Assembly: GCA_903909295.1 (NCBI GenBank)
Contig: CAIVVG010000215.1
Span: 1-9,587, forward strand
Reading direction: 5' to 3'
From: an uncultured Chlamydiae bacterium
GTDB lineage: Bacteria > Chlamydiota > Chlamydiia > Chlamydiales > SM23-39
DNA: 9,587 bases
Within the stretch, counting starts at the first letter, position 1, and the number at the start of each line of letters is the position of its first letter. Below the pieces are notes generated by a model. It saw nothing but the letters and a program-made list of their open reading frames with translations, was not told the origin of the DNA and did not search any database. Both the position numbers and the translations under genes were made by a program. This document shows positions 1-5,731 of this stretch, piece by piece.

Positions 1-234
1 AAACTCGATGAAATATTTTTTACAGAACACCCTCTTAGAACCACGGAACCATTCGGGTCAAGAGAGGGGGCCTGGCAGTTGCGTGGCAGAAATCGAGCTA
101 AAGTTAAAATAATTTATGTATCTATGCAAAAAAAGAACCAATCCTTTATAAAAATTCCTACAAGTAAACGGGCCTTGCGGATCGCGAAGATCGTCGGGGT
201 CAAAATTGAACACTTTTTACAGGAGCGAATATGA
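1..234 (+). CDS. 3' end of an unidentified basic protein (partial)
   Basis: Reading frame 1 is open from the first base to a TGA at 232-234, giving 77 residues with no start inside the window that needs to be used. The peptide begins KLDEIFFTEHPL and ends KIVGVKIEHFLQERI. It is rich in Lys, Arg and Ile and has no repeats, so it looks like the C-terminus of an ordinary soluble, basic protein. I do not recognise the family. Its stop overlaps the ATG of the next gene (ATATGA), the usual arrangement of translationally coupled genes. The next gene's Shine-Dalgarno (AGGAG, 221-225) lies inside this frame. A stop-free run this long is unlikely by chance but not impossible, so the gene is inferred rather than proven. 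Confidence 0.5.
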   Translation, partial: KLDEIFFTEHPLRTTEPFGSREGAWQLRGRNRAKVKIIYVSMQKKNQSFIKIPTSKRALRIAKIVGVKIEHFLQERI

Positions 235-446
235 AATTCAAAAGACTTGGACTACTGATGATGATTCCTTTATTTGTCGTATCGACCGGTTTACATGCTG
301 GCGATGGCGGGCAGGGAGGAAACGGTGGCCTTTGCGGAGGAAATGGGGGTAATGGCGGAGATGGCACAAATGGCGGTAGTGGGGGCAACGGAGGAAATGG
401 CGGTCTTTGCGGCGGCAACGGGGGAAATGGTGGCAATGGCGGATAA
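231..446 (+). CDS. small exported Gly/Asn-rich repeat protein (71 aa)
   Basis: Start ATG 231 follows AGGAG at 221-225. Residues 1-23 form a signal peptide: KFKR n-region, a hydrophobic run LGLLMMIPLFVV, and a cleavage site after LHA. The mature part is only 48 residues, almost entirely GGX triplets with X mostly Asn, and with Asp, Gln or Ser at a few positions. The block GGLCGGNGGNGG occurs twice, with Leu-Cys at 34-35 and 59-60, exactly 25 residues apart. Each LC pair shifts the GGX register by one residue. Repeats of this kind in other proteins fold as polyglycine-II helices, so a small extracytoplasmic fibre or sheet protein with two Cys for cross-linking is a reasonable inference. No enzymatic motif is present. 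It overlaps the upstream frame by 4 nt and the next gene starts 2 nt after its stop. The family is not recognised. Confidence 0.75.
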   Translation: MKFKRLGLLMMIPLFVVSTGLHAGDGGQGGNGGLCGGNGGNGGDGTNGGSGGNGGNGGLCGGNGGNGGNGG

Positions 447-448
447 AA

Positions 449-766
449 ATGAGAGGGAATCGTTTTTTTAGATCCACATTTTCGATTTCAGTTATAACCA
501 TGTTGGTCTTAGTTGCTGATGTTAATGCCAGTAGTGGCGATGGCGGACGCGGCGGAGATGGCACAAATGGCGGCAACGGGGGAAATGGAGGTAACAGCTC
601 TTCCGGTAGAGGAGGCGATGGGGGCAACGGAGGTAACAGCGATCATGGCAGCGGTGGGAACGGAGGTAATGGTGGCGACGGTCCTGCCGGAGGTGGGAGT
701 GGTGGATCAGGAGGAACGGGACCTGGAGGAAACGGGAGTGATGGAAAAGATGGAAAGACGAGATAA
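449..766 (+). CDS. exported Gly-rich repeat protein (105 aa)
   Basis: I chose ATG 449, 2 nt after the previous stop (TAA AA ATG), because it gives a clean signal peptide: RGNRFFR n-region, hydrophobic core ISVITMLVLV, and predicted cleavage after DVNA at about residue 27. An in-frame start at 407 would add 14 Trp/Arg-rich residues from inside the upstream gene and spoil the signal. The only ribosome site visible is a weak GGCGGA at 438-443, so translation is probably coupled to the upstream gene. The mature protein is GGX/GGN repeats broken by polar insertions (NSSSGR, NSDHGS, GPAGGG). It ends in collagen-like Gly-X-Y triplets (GSDGKDGKT) with a basic tail. Unlike its neighbours it has no Cys and no aromatic pair in the repeat. 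It is probably a periplasmic or surface structural protein; the exact role is unknown. Confidence 0.7.
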   Translation: MRGNRFFRSTFSISVITMLVLVADVNASSGDGGRGGDGTNGGNGGNGGNSSSGRGGDGGNGGNSDHGSGGNGGNGGDGPAGGGSGGSGGTGPGGNGSDGKDGKTR

Positions 767-781
767 CAGGTAGTCAACAAA

Positions 782-814
782 ATGAAAACTTTAAAAATCT
801 TACATAGCGCCTAA
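782..814 (+). other. interrupted 5' end of the third Gly-rich gene
   Basis: ATG 782 opens a 10-codon frame, MKTLKILHSA, that ends at TAA 812-814 and is in phase with the Gly-rich frame continuing at 815. Joined across the stop, the two parts make a normal lipoprotein signal: a basic KTLK n-region, a hydrophobic core LFFPIALV and the lipobox LVAC. A purine-rich AGG lies at 768-770 before this ATG, whereas nothing resembling a ribosome site precedes the TTG at 815. The ancestral start was therefore probably 782. One changed base in the TAA (for example TTA, Leu) would restore the full frame. Confidence 0.6.
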
Positions 815-1306
815 TTGTTTTTCCCAATTGCTCTTGTGGCATGCTCTGCTCCAAGTGGTTACAACGGCAAAAATGGAAAGAATGGTCAAACCGGAGAGAG
901 CGGACAAAATGGTGAAGATGGCGGATTCTACGGTGGCAACGGCGGCAACGGGGGAAATGGAGGTAGTGACGGCAATGGTGGCAATGGTGGCAATGGGGGA
1001 TTTTTCGGAGGCAATGGCGGAAAAGGTGGTAATGGGGGTCGTGAAGGAAACTCATCGGTCAATACAGCTCCAGGACAGGTTGATGAGTGGGAATACAAAG
1101 CGCTCAAAGATGCCTGCCGTACGGTCATCACAAAAGTTGAAGAACATTTAACTGGGAGTGGCAGTCTAAATTCCGTTATCGCCCAGCAGATTCTCAAGTC
1201 AGAACTTTCAAACTATCTCTTATCGCTAGGAACGCCAGCTTCCCGAAAAATCCACGCAGAATATGAAGCGGTTGGCTGGAAATATCCGGCCATCAAGGAT
1301 ATCTAA
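815..1306 (+). CDS. Gly-rich lipoprotein-like protein with C-terminal domain; signal peptide interrupted
   Basis: Frame 815-1306 encodes up to 163 residues if TTG 815 is used. Residues 2-9 are hydrophobic and the lipobox LVAC places the lipid-bearing Cys at 10. Next come about seven collagen-like Gly-X-Y triplets (GYN GKN GKN GQT GES GQN GED). GGN blocks follow to about residue 78, containing the pairs Phe38-Tyr39 and Phe63-Phe64, again 25 residues apart. Residues about 80-163 are a non-repetitive, probably helical domain (EWEYKALKDACRTVITKVEEHL and onward) with one Cys. The architecture suggests a membrane-anchored stalk carrying a small head domain. Because the natural start at 782 is separated by an in-frame TAA, the gene is a recent pseudogene, is restarted from TTG without its basic n-region, or carries a sequencing error. 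The long intact frame argues against old decay. Confidence 0.6.
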   Translation: MFFPIALVACSAPSGYNGKNGKNGQTGESGQNGEDGGFYGGNGGNGGNGGSDGNGGNGGNGGFFGGNGGKGGNGGREGNSSVNTAPGQVDEWEYKALKDACRTVITKVEEHLTGSGSLNSVIAQQILKSELSNYLLSLGTPASRKIHAEYEAVGWKYPAIKDI

Positions 1307-1325
1307 CCGCTGCTATTTAGCCTAT

Positions 1326-1345
1326 CCTGGATCTTCGGATCCAGG
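1326..1345 (+). terminator. UUCG-capped hairpin, probable terminator of the Gly-rich cluster
   Basis: A perfect 8-bp stem (CCTGGATC with GATCCAGG) is closed by the loop TTCG in a C(UUCG)G context, one of the most stable RNA tetraloops. It starts 20 nt after the stop of the third Gly-rich gene. No run of T follows, so it may work as a 3'-end stabiliser or a weak terminator. Confidence 0.55.
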
Positions 1346-1353
1346 TCCATTCT

Positions 1354-1375
1354 ATAGCTGCATCCAGCAGGCTAT
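1354..1375 (+). other. second hairpin after the Gly-rich cluster
   Basis: ATAGC at 1354-1358 pairs with GCTAT at 1371-1375. TGC 1359-1361 then pairs with GCA 1367-1369, leaving G1370 bulged and a loop of ATCCA. It sits 8 nt after the UUCG hairpin, and its last base is the first T of the TTGACC promoter box. It could belong to the 3' end of the upstream transcript. Confidence 0.35.
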
Positions 1376-1406
1376 TGACCCTCACGTATACGTCATTCCT
1401 TATAAT
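1375..1406 (+). promoter_or_regulatory. candidate promoter TTGACC-N20-TATAAT
   Basis: TTGACC at 1375-1380 and a perfect -10 box TATAAT at 1401-1406 are 20 bp apart, longer than the preferred 17, so the -35 match may be weak. The spacer contains a 10-bp palindrome, ACGTATACGT, at 1384-1393. Transcription would begin near 1413 and would cover the small frame at 1433-1609, and possibly hrcA as well. Confidence 0.4.
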
Positions 1407-1432
1407 GGGCGCATTTGAAAGGTAAGAAAAAA

Positions 1433-1609
1433 ATGAAAGACAAGGAAATTTTTAATGGGTTTGTCGCGCTCGTTAAGCCCAGCAAAGGGCACGAGCCTTA
1501 TTTCCAGGCAGAAACGTTGGTGCTCAGCAATCTAAAGCCACAGACCCCTGTTGAGCAGCGGGGGCAAGCACCGCCTCAAACAAAGGGATATTCTCTGCTG
1601 CCCCATTGA
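1433..1609 (+). CDS. doubtful 58-aa frame; may be a structured RNA instead
   Basis: ATG 1433 is preceded by AAAGGTAAG (1418-1426), a modest ribosome site, and by the candidate promoter above. The peptide begins MKDKEIFNGFVALVKPSKG and ends QTKGYSLLPH. It has no signal peptide, membrane segment or known motif, and the C-terminal half is rich in Pro and Gln, as unselected sequence often is. Two bulged hairpins lie inside the frame: CTCGT 1469-1473 with ACGAG 1491-1495, enclosing GCCC/GGGC, and TTGAG 1551-1555 with CTCAA 1575-1579, enclosing GCGG/CCGC. A promoter followed by paired segments would also fit a small RNA or a leader upstream of hrcA. I do not recognise it as tmRNA, SRP RNA or RNase P RNA. 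In Chlamydia, to my knowledge, hrcA lies next to proS; nothing of that gene is seen here. Confidence 0.25.
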   Translation: MKDKEIFNGFVALVKPSKGHEPYFQAETLVLSNLKPQTPVEQRGQAPPQTKGYSLLPH

Positions 1610-1688
1610 AGAGTTCCTCCCAACCATACATCCTAATAAACTAATCCTCTGACGCTTATGCCATGAAATCAGCAGTCGACACAAAAGA

Positions 1689-1718
1689 TTGCTAAAAAAT
1701 ACCACTCTTTGATATAAT
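1689..1718 (+). promoter_or_regulatory. hrcA operon promoter
   Basis: TTGCTA at 1689-1694 and TATAAT at 1713-1718 are separated by 18 bp, a good match to a primary sigma factor (sigma66 type) promoter. Transcription would start near 1725, only a few bases before the ATG at 1731, so the hrcA message would have almost no leader. Confidence 0.6.
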
Positions 1719-1728
1719 CCGGTGGTAG
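1699..1728 (+). promoter_or_regulatory. degenerate CIRCE-like operator (HrcA binding site candidate)
   Basis: The left half ATACCACTC (1699-1707) matches 7 of 9 bases of the CIRCE half-site TTAGCACTC. The right half CGGTGGTAG (1720-1728) matches GAGTGCTAA at only 5 of 9. Inside them, TACCAC (1700-1705) and GTGGTA (1722-1727) are perfect inverted repeats. The gap between the half-sites is 12 rather than the standard 9. The element spans the -10 box and the likely start site, where HrcA binding would block transcription. HrcA classically represses its own operon through CIRCE; the assignment here is an inference. Confidence 0.4.
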
Positions 1729-1730
1729 AT

Positions 1731-2861
1731 ATGAAAACAACATCGCTCAAATCACTCCCTGCGAAGAAGCTCCCCAAGACCGACCGGGAACAGGCGGCCT
1801 TGCTGGGGCTCATCGAGCTCTTTCTGAAGACGGGAAAACCCATTGGTTCTCAGACGCTTCAGGAAAATGGCTTTGAGTCCTTGAGCTCCGCTACGATCCG
1901 GAACTACTTTGCCAAGCTGGAAGAGCTCGGCTACTTAAAACAGCCCCACACTTCGGGGGGGCGGGTCCCCACGGCCAAGGCGCTCCGTCTGTATGCCGAT
2001 ACGTACCAGGATCAGGGGATAGTAGAAAAGGCCCAGGAAGAGTTTTTAACGAGCCGTCTGAGTGCTGACAGCCGTGAGGTAGCGGCGACGCTCTACAAGG
2101 CCGCAGAGGCCTTTAGCGAGGTGACTCAGTGCGCGGTCTTCGTGTCGGCGCCCCGCTTTGATCAAGACTTTGTTCAAGACATCCGACTGATCCAGCTCGA
2201 TCCGACCAAGCTGCTCTCTGTGCTCATAACCCATTTTGGGTTGATCCGGACAGAGACGCTGTATGTAGACCGCCCTGTGGAGATGCCCTTTTTACGGAGT
2301 GTGGAGGAGTACTTTCGCTGGCGGATGAATCAGGGGGAAAAGCCCCTTTTCCGCGACGAGGCGGTAGTCAAGATGGCTCAGAGGATTTACAACGAGATCA
2401 TGGTGCGCCATGTGGTGGGGTACGCGAACTTCACAACCGAAGATGTGATCCGAACGGGTTTATCTAAATTACTCGCTTATCCCGAATTCAACGATGCGGT
2501 TGCGCTCACGAGCAGCCTGGCGCTCCTCGAAGACTCGAATCAGATGCGCCTTTTCTTGAGGGAGTGCTCTAAAAAAGAGAAATTGAGTTGTTGGATCGGC
2601 GATGAGCTCGATGCATTTATACCGAAAGAGTCGGAGTGTGCGATCGTCGCGATCCCCTACCGGATCAACCAGACCATTGCGGGAGCGATTGCCCTCCTTG
2701 GGCCCACAAGACTTCCCTATCGGAATCTTTTTGGGCTGGCGCAAGCGTTCAGTGAAACTTTGAGCGAAGCGCTTACAAAGCAAATGTACCAATTTAAAAT
2801 CACCTTCAGGCAACCCAAAGGGTCCATCCTGTTGGAAAACCAACCACCGAGAGATATATGA
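1731..2861 (+). CDS. hrcA: heat-inducible transcription repressor HrcA
   Basis: HrcA binds CIRCE operators in front of chaperone genes and releases them on heat shock, with GroEL known in other bacteria to keep it active. From ATG 1731 the protein has 376 residues; GTG 1722 would add three. GGTGG at 1721-1725 is the only possible ribosome site. Residues 18-90 form the winged-helix domain: PIGSQTL, then SSATIRNYFAKLEELGYLK with the recognition helix, then the wing HTSGGRVPT (73-81). The middle and C-terminal parts align with my memory of chlamydial HrcA (SAPRFDQDFVQDIRLIQLD, GLSKLLAYPEF, AIVAIPYRINQTIAGAIALLGPTRLPY). The protein continues after the common KFK-(I/L)-(S/T)-FR end into a short tail of about 17 residues. 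Its stop overlaps the grpE start by 4 nt (ATGA), so the two are translationally coupled and the operon is probably self-regulated. Confidence 0.96.
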   Translation: MKTTSLKSLPAKKLPKTDREQAALLGLIELFLKTGKPIGSQTLQENGFESLSSATIRNYFAKLEELGYLKQPHTSGGRVPTAKALRLYADTYQDQGIVEKAQEEFLTSRLSADSREVAATLYKAAEAFSEVTQCAVFVSAPRFDQDFVQDIRLIQLDPTKLLSVLITHFGLIRTETLYVDRPVEMPFLRSVEEYFRWRMNQGEKPLFRDEAVVKMAQRIYNEIMVRHVVGYANFTTEDVIRTGLSKLLAYPEFNDAVALTSSLALLEDSNQMRLFLRECSKKEKLSCWIGDELDAFIPKESECAIVAIPYRINQTIAGAIALLGPTRLPYRNLFGLAQAFSETLSEALTKQMYQFKITFRQPKGSILLENQPPRDI

Positions 2862-3367
2862 CAGAAGAAACAGCCGTACCCCCCGTGGTAGAGACAGAAG
2901 AAAACTGGAAAGATAAGTATTTGCGCGCGCTTGCAGAAGCGGAAAATATGCGCAAGCGGATCCAGAAAGAGAAGCAGGAAATGGTCCGTTTTGGCATCGA
3001 AAATGCCATCTCTGAGTTCCTCCCTGCGATTGACAATTTTGAAAACGCCCTCCGGTTTGCCTCGAGCGCAACGGGGGATGTAAAAAACTGGGCGCTTGGG
3101 TTTGAGATGATCCTAGCCCAATTTAAAGAGGTGCTCCACAACCATGGAATCGTCGCTTTCCACTCTGAAGGAAATACGTTCGATCCTGAGTTCCACGATG
3201 CAGTCGAGATCGTCGAGACGGCAGAGCAGGCAGAGGGAGCGATCCTCCACGAGTTTACAAAGGGCTACAAGAGCTCGTCGAGGGTCATTCGCCCTGCGCG
3301 GGTCAAAGTGGCAAAACATCCACAAAAAATAGAGATTCCAGCAGAAGCTGCTGAAACCAACTTATAA
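2858..3367 (+). CDS. grpE: nucleotide exchange factor GrpE
   Basis: GrpE is the cytoplasmic dimeric cochaperone that removes ADP from DnaK and so drives substrate release. The start is the ATG overlapping the hrcA stop, with only a weak GAGAGA before it; coupling probably supplies the ribosomes. At 169 residues it is slightly short for the family because the acidic N-terminal tail is reduced (MTEETAVPPVVETEENW). Residues about 17-50 form the long helix used for dimerisation (KYLRALAEAENMRKRIQKEKQ). The DnaK-contacting wing carries the family signature FDPEFHDAV (108-116) and ends GYKSSSRVIRPARVKVAK (136-153). DVKNWALGFEMIL at 74-86 closely resembles chlamydial GrpE as I recall it. dnaK follows after 11 nt. 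Confidence 0.97.
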   Translation: MTEETAVPPVVETEENWKDKYLRALAEAENMRKRIQKEKQEMVRFGIENAISEFLPAIDNFENALRFASSATGDVKNWALGFEMILAQFKEVLHNHGIVAFHSEGNTFDPEFHDAVEIVETAEQAEGAILHEFTKGYKSSSRVIRPARVKVAKHPQKIEIPAEAAETNL

Positions 3368-3378
3368 GGAAAAAAATC

Positions 3379-5271
3379 ATGGCACAAAAAAGAAGAATCA
3401 TTGGTATCGACCTTGGGACTACCAACTCCTGCGTCTCCATCATGGAGGGCGGTACAACAGTTGTGATCCCTAACGCAGAAGGGGGAAGAACCACTCCTTC
3501 TATCATCGGCTACAAAGGCAACGAGCGCTTAGTCGGCGTCCCTGCCAAAAGACAGCTGGTGACCAACCCAGACAAGACGATCTATTCAAGCAAGCGCTTC
3601 ATCGGGCGTAAATACTCTGAAGTGCAGTCTGAACTGGCAAACATCCCCTACAAAGTGACCAAAAACAGCAATGGCGACGTGGTCTTCGAGATCGATGGCA
3701 AAATCATCTCTCCTGAAGAAGCGGGCGCACAAATCTTGATCAAGATGAAAGAGGCGGCCGAGAGCTATCTCGGAGAAAAAGTGACCGAGGCAGTGATCAC
3801 CGTTCCGGCCTACTTCAACGACTCACAGAGACAGTCGACCAAAGATGCAGGGCGCATCGCAGGTCTCGACGTCAAGAGGATCATCCCCGAACCGACAGCT
3901 GCGGCTCTCGCGTACGGCCTGGATAAGCAAAAAACAGACAAGAAGATCGCGGTCTACGACTTAGGGGGCGGAACGTTTGATATTTCGGTCCTCGAAATTG
4001 GCGATGGCGTCTTTGAAGTGCTCGCAACCAATGGAGATACTCACTTGGGCGGCGATGACTTTGACAATGCGATCATCCAGTGGATCCTCCAAGAATTTAA
4101 GAAAGAGACCGGTGTCGACCTCTCTAAAGATAAAATGGCTCTCCAAAGACTGCGCGATGCGGCTGAAAAAGCGAAAATCGAGCTCTCTGGCGTCATGACC
4201 ACCGAGATCAACCAACCGTTCATCACCATGGATGCGAGCGGCCCGAAACATTTGGCCCTCACACTCACCCGCGCTCAATTGGAAAACCTCTGCCACAACC
4301 TCATTGAAAGGACAGCAGCTCCTTGCTTGAAGGCGATGAAAGACGCTAGCGTTTCTCCGAGCGATATCGGCGAAGTGATCCTCGTCGGCGGAATGAGCCG
4401 TATGCCAGCCGTACAGCAGAAAGTAAAAGAGCTCTTCGGCAGAGAACCCCACAAAGGGGTCAACCCCGATGAAGCGGTTGCCATCGGCGCTGCGATTCAG
4501 GGCGGAATCATCGCAGGAGACGTCAAAGACGTTCTTCTCCTCGACGTCGTTCCCTTGACTCTCGGTATCGAGACATTGGGCGGCGTGATGACTCCCCTCA
4601 TCGAAAGAAACACCACGATCCCAACGCAGAAAAAGCAGACCTTCTCTACAGCAGGCGATAACCAACCCGCTGTGACCATCGTCGTTCTCCAAGGAGAGCG
4701 CCCCATGGCCAAAGACAACAAGGAAATCGGCCGGTTCGACCTCTCCGATATCCCTCCTGCTCCTCGCGGCACACCGCAGATCGAAGTGGCTTTTGACATC
4801 GACGCGGACGGAATCCTCCACGTCTCTGCAAAAGACAAACAGTCTGGCAAAGAGCAAAAGATCCGGATCGAAGCTAAGTCCGGCCTGACCGATGCCGAGA
4901 TCCAGAAGAAAGTGAAAGAAGCCGAACTCCATGCCGCAGAAGACAAAGTGCGCAAGGAAGCGGTCGAAGTGCGCAACGAAGCCGACTCTCTCGCCTTCCG
5001 CGCTCAAAAATCACTAGCTGAGTACAAAGATAAATTGCCCGCTCCGGTTGTCTCCGACATCCAGAGCCACATCGACGCCTTGAAAAAAGCGCTCGAAGGG
5101 CAAGATGAAGCGCTCATCAAGTCGAAAACCACTGCTCTGCAAGAACATATGCAGAAAATCGGCGAAGAGCTCTCCAAAGCAGGCGCCCAAAATCAAGCAG
5201 GCCCTGCAGCTCCTACCCAAGGTAAAGAAGACCTGGAAGAAGCGGAAGTGCTCGACGACGAGAAGAAGTAA
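3379..5271 (+). CDS. dnaK: molecular chaperone DnaK (Hsp70)
   Basis: DnaK is the ATP-dependent Hsp70 that binds exposed hydrophobic peptide segments. At 630 residues it is full length. The start ATG 3379 has AAGGA at 3366-3370. The nucleotide-binding domain has phosphate-1 GIDLGTTNSCVS (9-20), VPAYFND (142-148), phosphate-2 DLGGGTFD (194-201), which contains the Thr199 known as the autophosphorylation site in E. coli, and GGMSRMP (337-343). The interdomain linker VLLLD (385-389) is followed by the substrate domain (DVVPLTLGIETLGGVMTPLI, FDIDADGILHVSAKDK) and the helical lid. The C-terminus ends EEAEVLDDEKK after a Gln/Ala/Pro-rich linker. No key residue is missing. It is last in hrcA-grpE-dnaK and no dnaJ follows. 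Control is expected from the hrcA promoter and operator. Confidence 0.99.
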   Translation: MAQKRRIIGIDLGTTNSCVSIMEGGTTVVIPNAEGGRTTPSIIGYKGNERLVGVPAKRQLVTNPDKTIYSSKRFIGRKYSEVQSELANIPYKVTKNSNGDVVFEIDGKIISPEEAGAQILIKMKEAAESYLGEKVTEAVITVPAYFNDSQRQSTKDAGRIAGLDVKRIIPEPTAAALAYGLDKQKTDKKIAVYDLGGGTFDISVLEIGDGVFEVLATNGDTHLGGDDFDNAIIQWILQEFKKETGVDLSKDKMALQRLRDAAEKAKIELSGVMTTEINQPFITMDASGPKHLALTLTRAQLENLCHNLIERTAAPCLKAMKDASVSPSDIGEVILVGGMSRMPAVQQKVKELFGREPHKGVNPDEAVAIGAAIQGGIIAGDVKDVLLLDVVPLTLGIETLGGVMTPLIERNTTIPTQKKQTFSTAGDNQPAVTIVVLQGERPMAKDNKEIGRFDLSDIPPAPRGTPQIEVAFDIDADGILHVSAKDKQSGKEQKIRIEAKSGLTDAEIQKKVKEAELHAAEDKVRKEAVEVRNEADSLAFRAQKSLAEYKDKLPAPVVSDIQSHIDALKKALEGQDEALIKSKTTALQEHMQKIGEELSKAGAQNQAGPAAPTQGKEDLEEAEVLDDEKK

Positions 5272-5274
5272 GTT

Positions 5275-5724
5275 TTAAGGACATTGCCCCAAGGTACAGA
5301 TGTCAATGGCAGCTGCCCCTTGGGGTTTTTCTTTGTGACAAGAAAACACCAGCCTCAGAGCCGCATAGCGCCCCTCATTGGCCGTCCCATCGGTAGCTAG
5401 CCGATCTTTGTGGAACCTCTCTTCAATCAATAGCTCTTGATACATATCCCCGAAAAACCCCTGCACCTCAGGTCGTTCTGACCGAATGACCTCCGTTTGC
5501 ATCTCCCTTTCAATGACATAGTAACGGCACCCCGTCTCAAAAGCCACCTCCGCAGCCCTCTGTCGCGCCCGATCGCGCGCTACCGAAAGAGAGATCCCAT
5601 CCCGAACGACGATCACCGCGTACTGATTGTCCCGCAGCTGATACTCAATCACCTGCTCAGAAAGATCTACATGAGTATTTGCAAATAAACACGAGCTCGT
5701 AATTAAAAAGATAATTCTGAACAT
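5275..5724 (-). CDS. small exported protein of unknown function (149 aa)
   Basis: I chose ATG 5724, which gives an immediate signal peptide (FRIIFLITSSCLFA, cleavage near residue 15). A TTG at 5760 would add a 12-residue Tyr/Lys-rich extension that is encoded by the promoter itself. Cys12 lies in ITSSC, not a good lipobox, so secretion to the periplasm is more likely than lipidation. The mature part has RDGISLSVARDRARQRAAEVAFE followed by TGCRYYVIERE (about 41-74). The pattern of a helix rich in Arg/Ala, then a Gly and a YYVI strand, recalls small envelope proteins of the CC0125/DUF4156 kind, but this is only a resemblance. Further Cys are at 66, 129, 143 and 148. Its stop is 3 nt from the dnaK stop, and its last codons form the dnaK terminator. 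Confidence 0.7.
   Translation of the reverse strand: MFRIIFLITSSCLFANTHVDLSEQVIEYQLRDNQYAVIVVRDGISLSVARDRARQRAAEVAFETGCRYYVIEREMQTEVIRSERPEVQGFFGDMYQELLIEERFHKDRLATDGTANEGRYAALRLVFSCHKEKPQGAAAIDICTLGQCP
5287..5334 (+). terminator. rho-independent terminator of the hrcA-grpE-dnaK operon
   Basis: CCCCAAGG at 5287-5294 pairs perfectly with CCTTGGGG at 5318-5325 across a 23-nt loop, and is followed at once by TTTTTCTTT (5326-5334). It lies 16 nt after the dnaK stop and is oriented for the + strand. It also forms part of the 3' coding end of the convergent gene on the - strand. Confidence 0.85.
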
Positions 5725-5731
5725 ATAACTA

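Noticed and set aside
353..965. Repeat cluster considered as a CRISPR array
   Set aside because: Repeats are in-frame codon triplets with irregular spacing and no unique spacers; they encode the GGN protein repeat.
200..1197. Pro-rich open frames on the - strand (PPFPPLPP repeats) opposite the Gly-rich genes
   Set aside because: GGN codons read backwards give Pro-rich frames automatically; there is no ribosome site or sensible N-terminus.
1610..1688. Search for a tRNA or other known RNA before hrcA
   Set aside because: No cloverleaf pairing, T-loop GTTCRA or CCA end is visible; the segment seems to be plain spacer.
1532..1843. 103-codon - strand frame over the hrcA start
   Set aside because: It crosses the hrcA promoter and N-terminus; composition is rich in Ser, Arg and Cys as in chance frames, and no promoter faces that way.
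2469..3141. - strand frames across the hrcA-grpE junction
   Set aside because: They run antisense to two confidently identified proteins and carry no start signals.
3961..5007. 348-codon open frame antisense to dnaK
   Set aside because: dnaK is certain, and the antisense frame is a by-product of its codon bias. The translation has no recognisable domain and no start signal.
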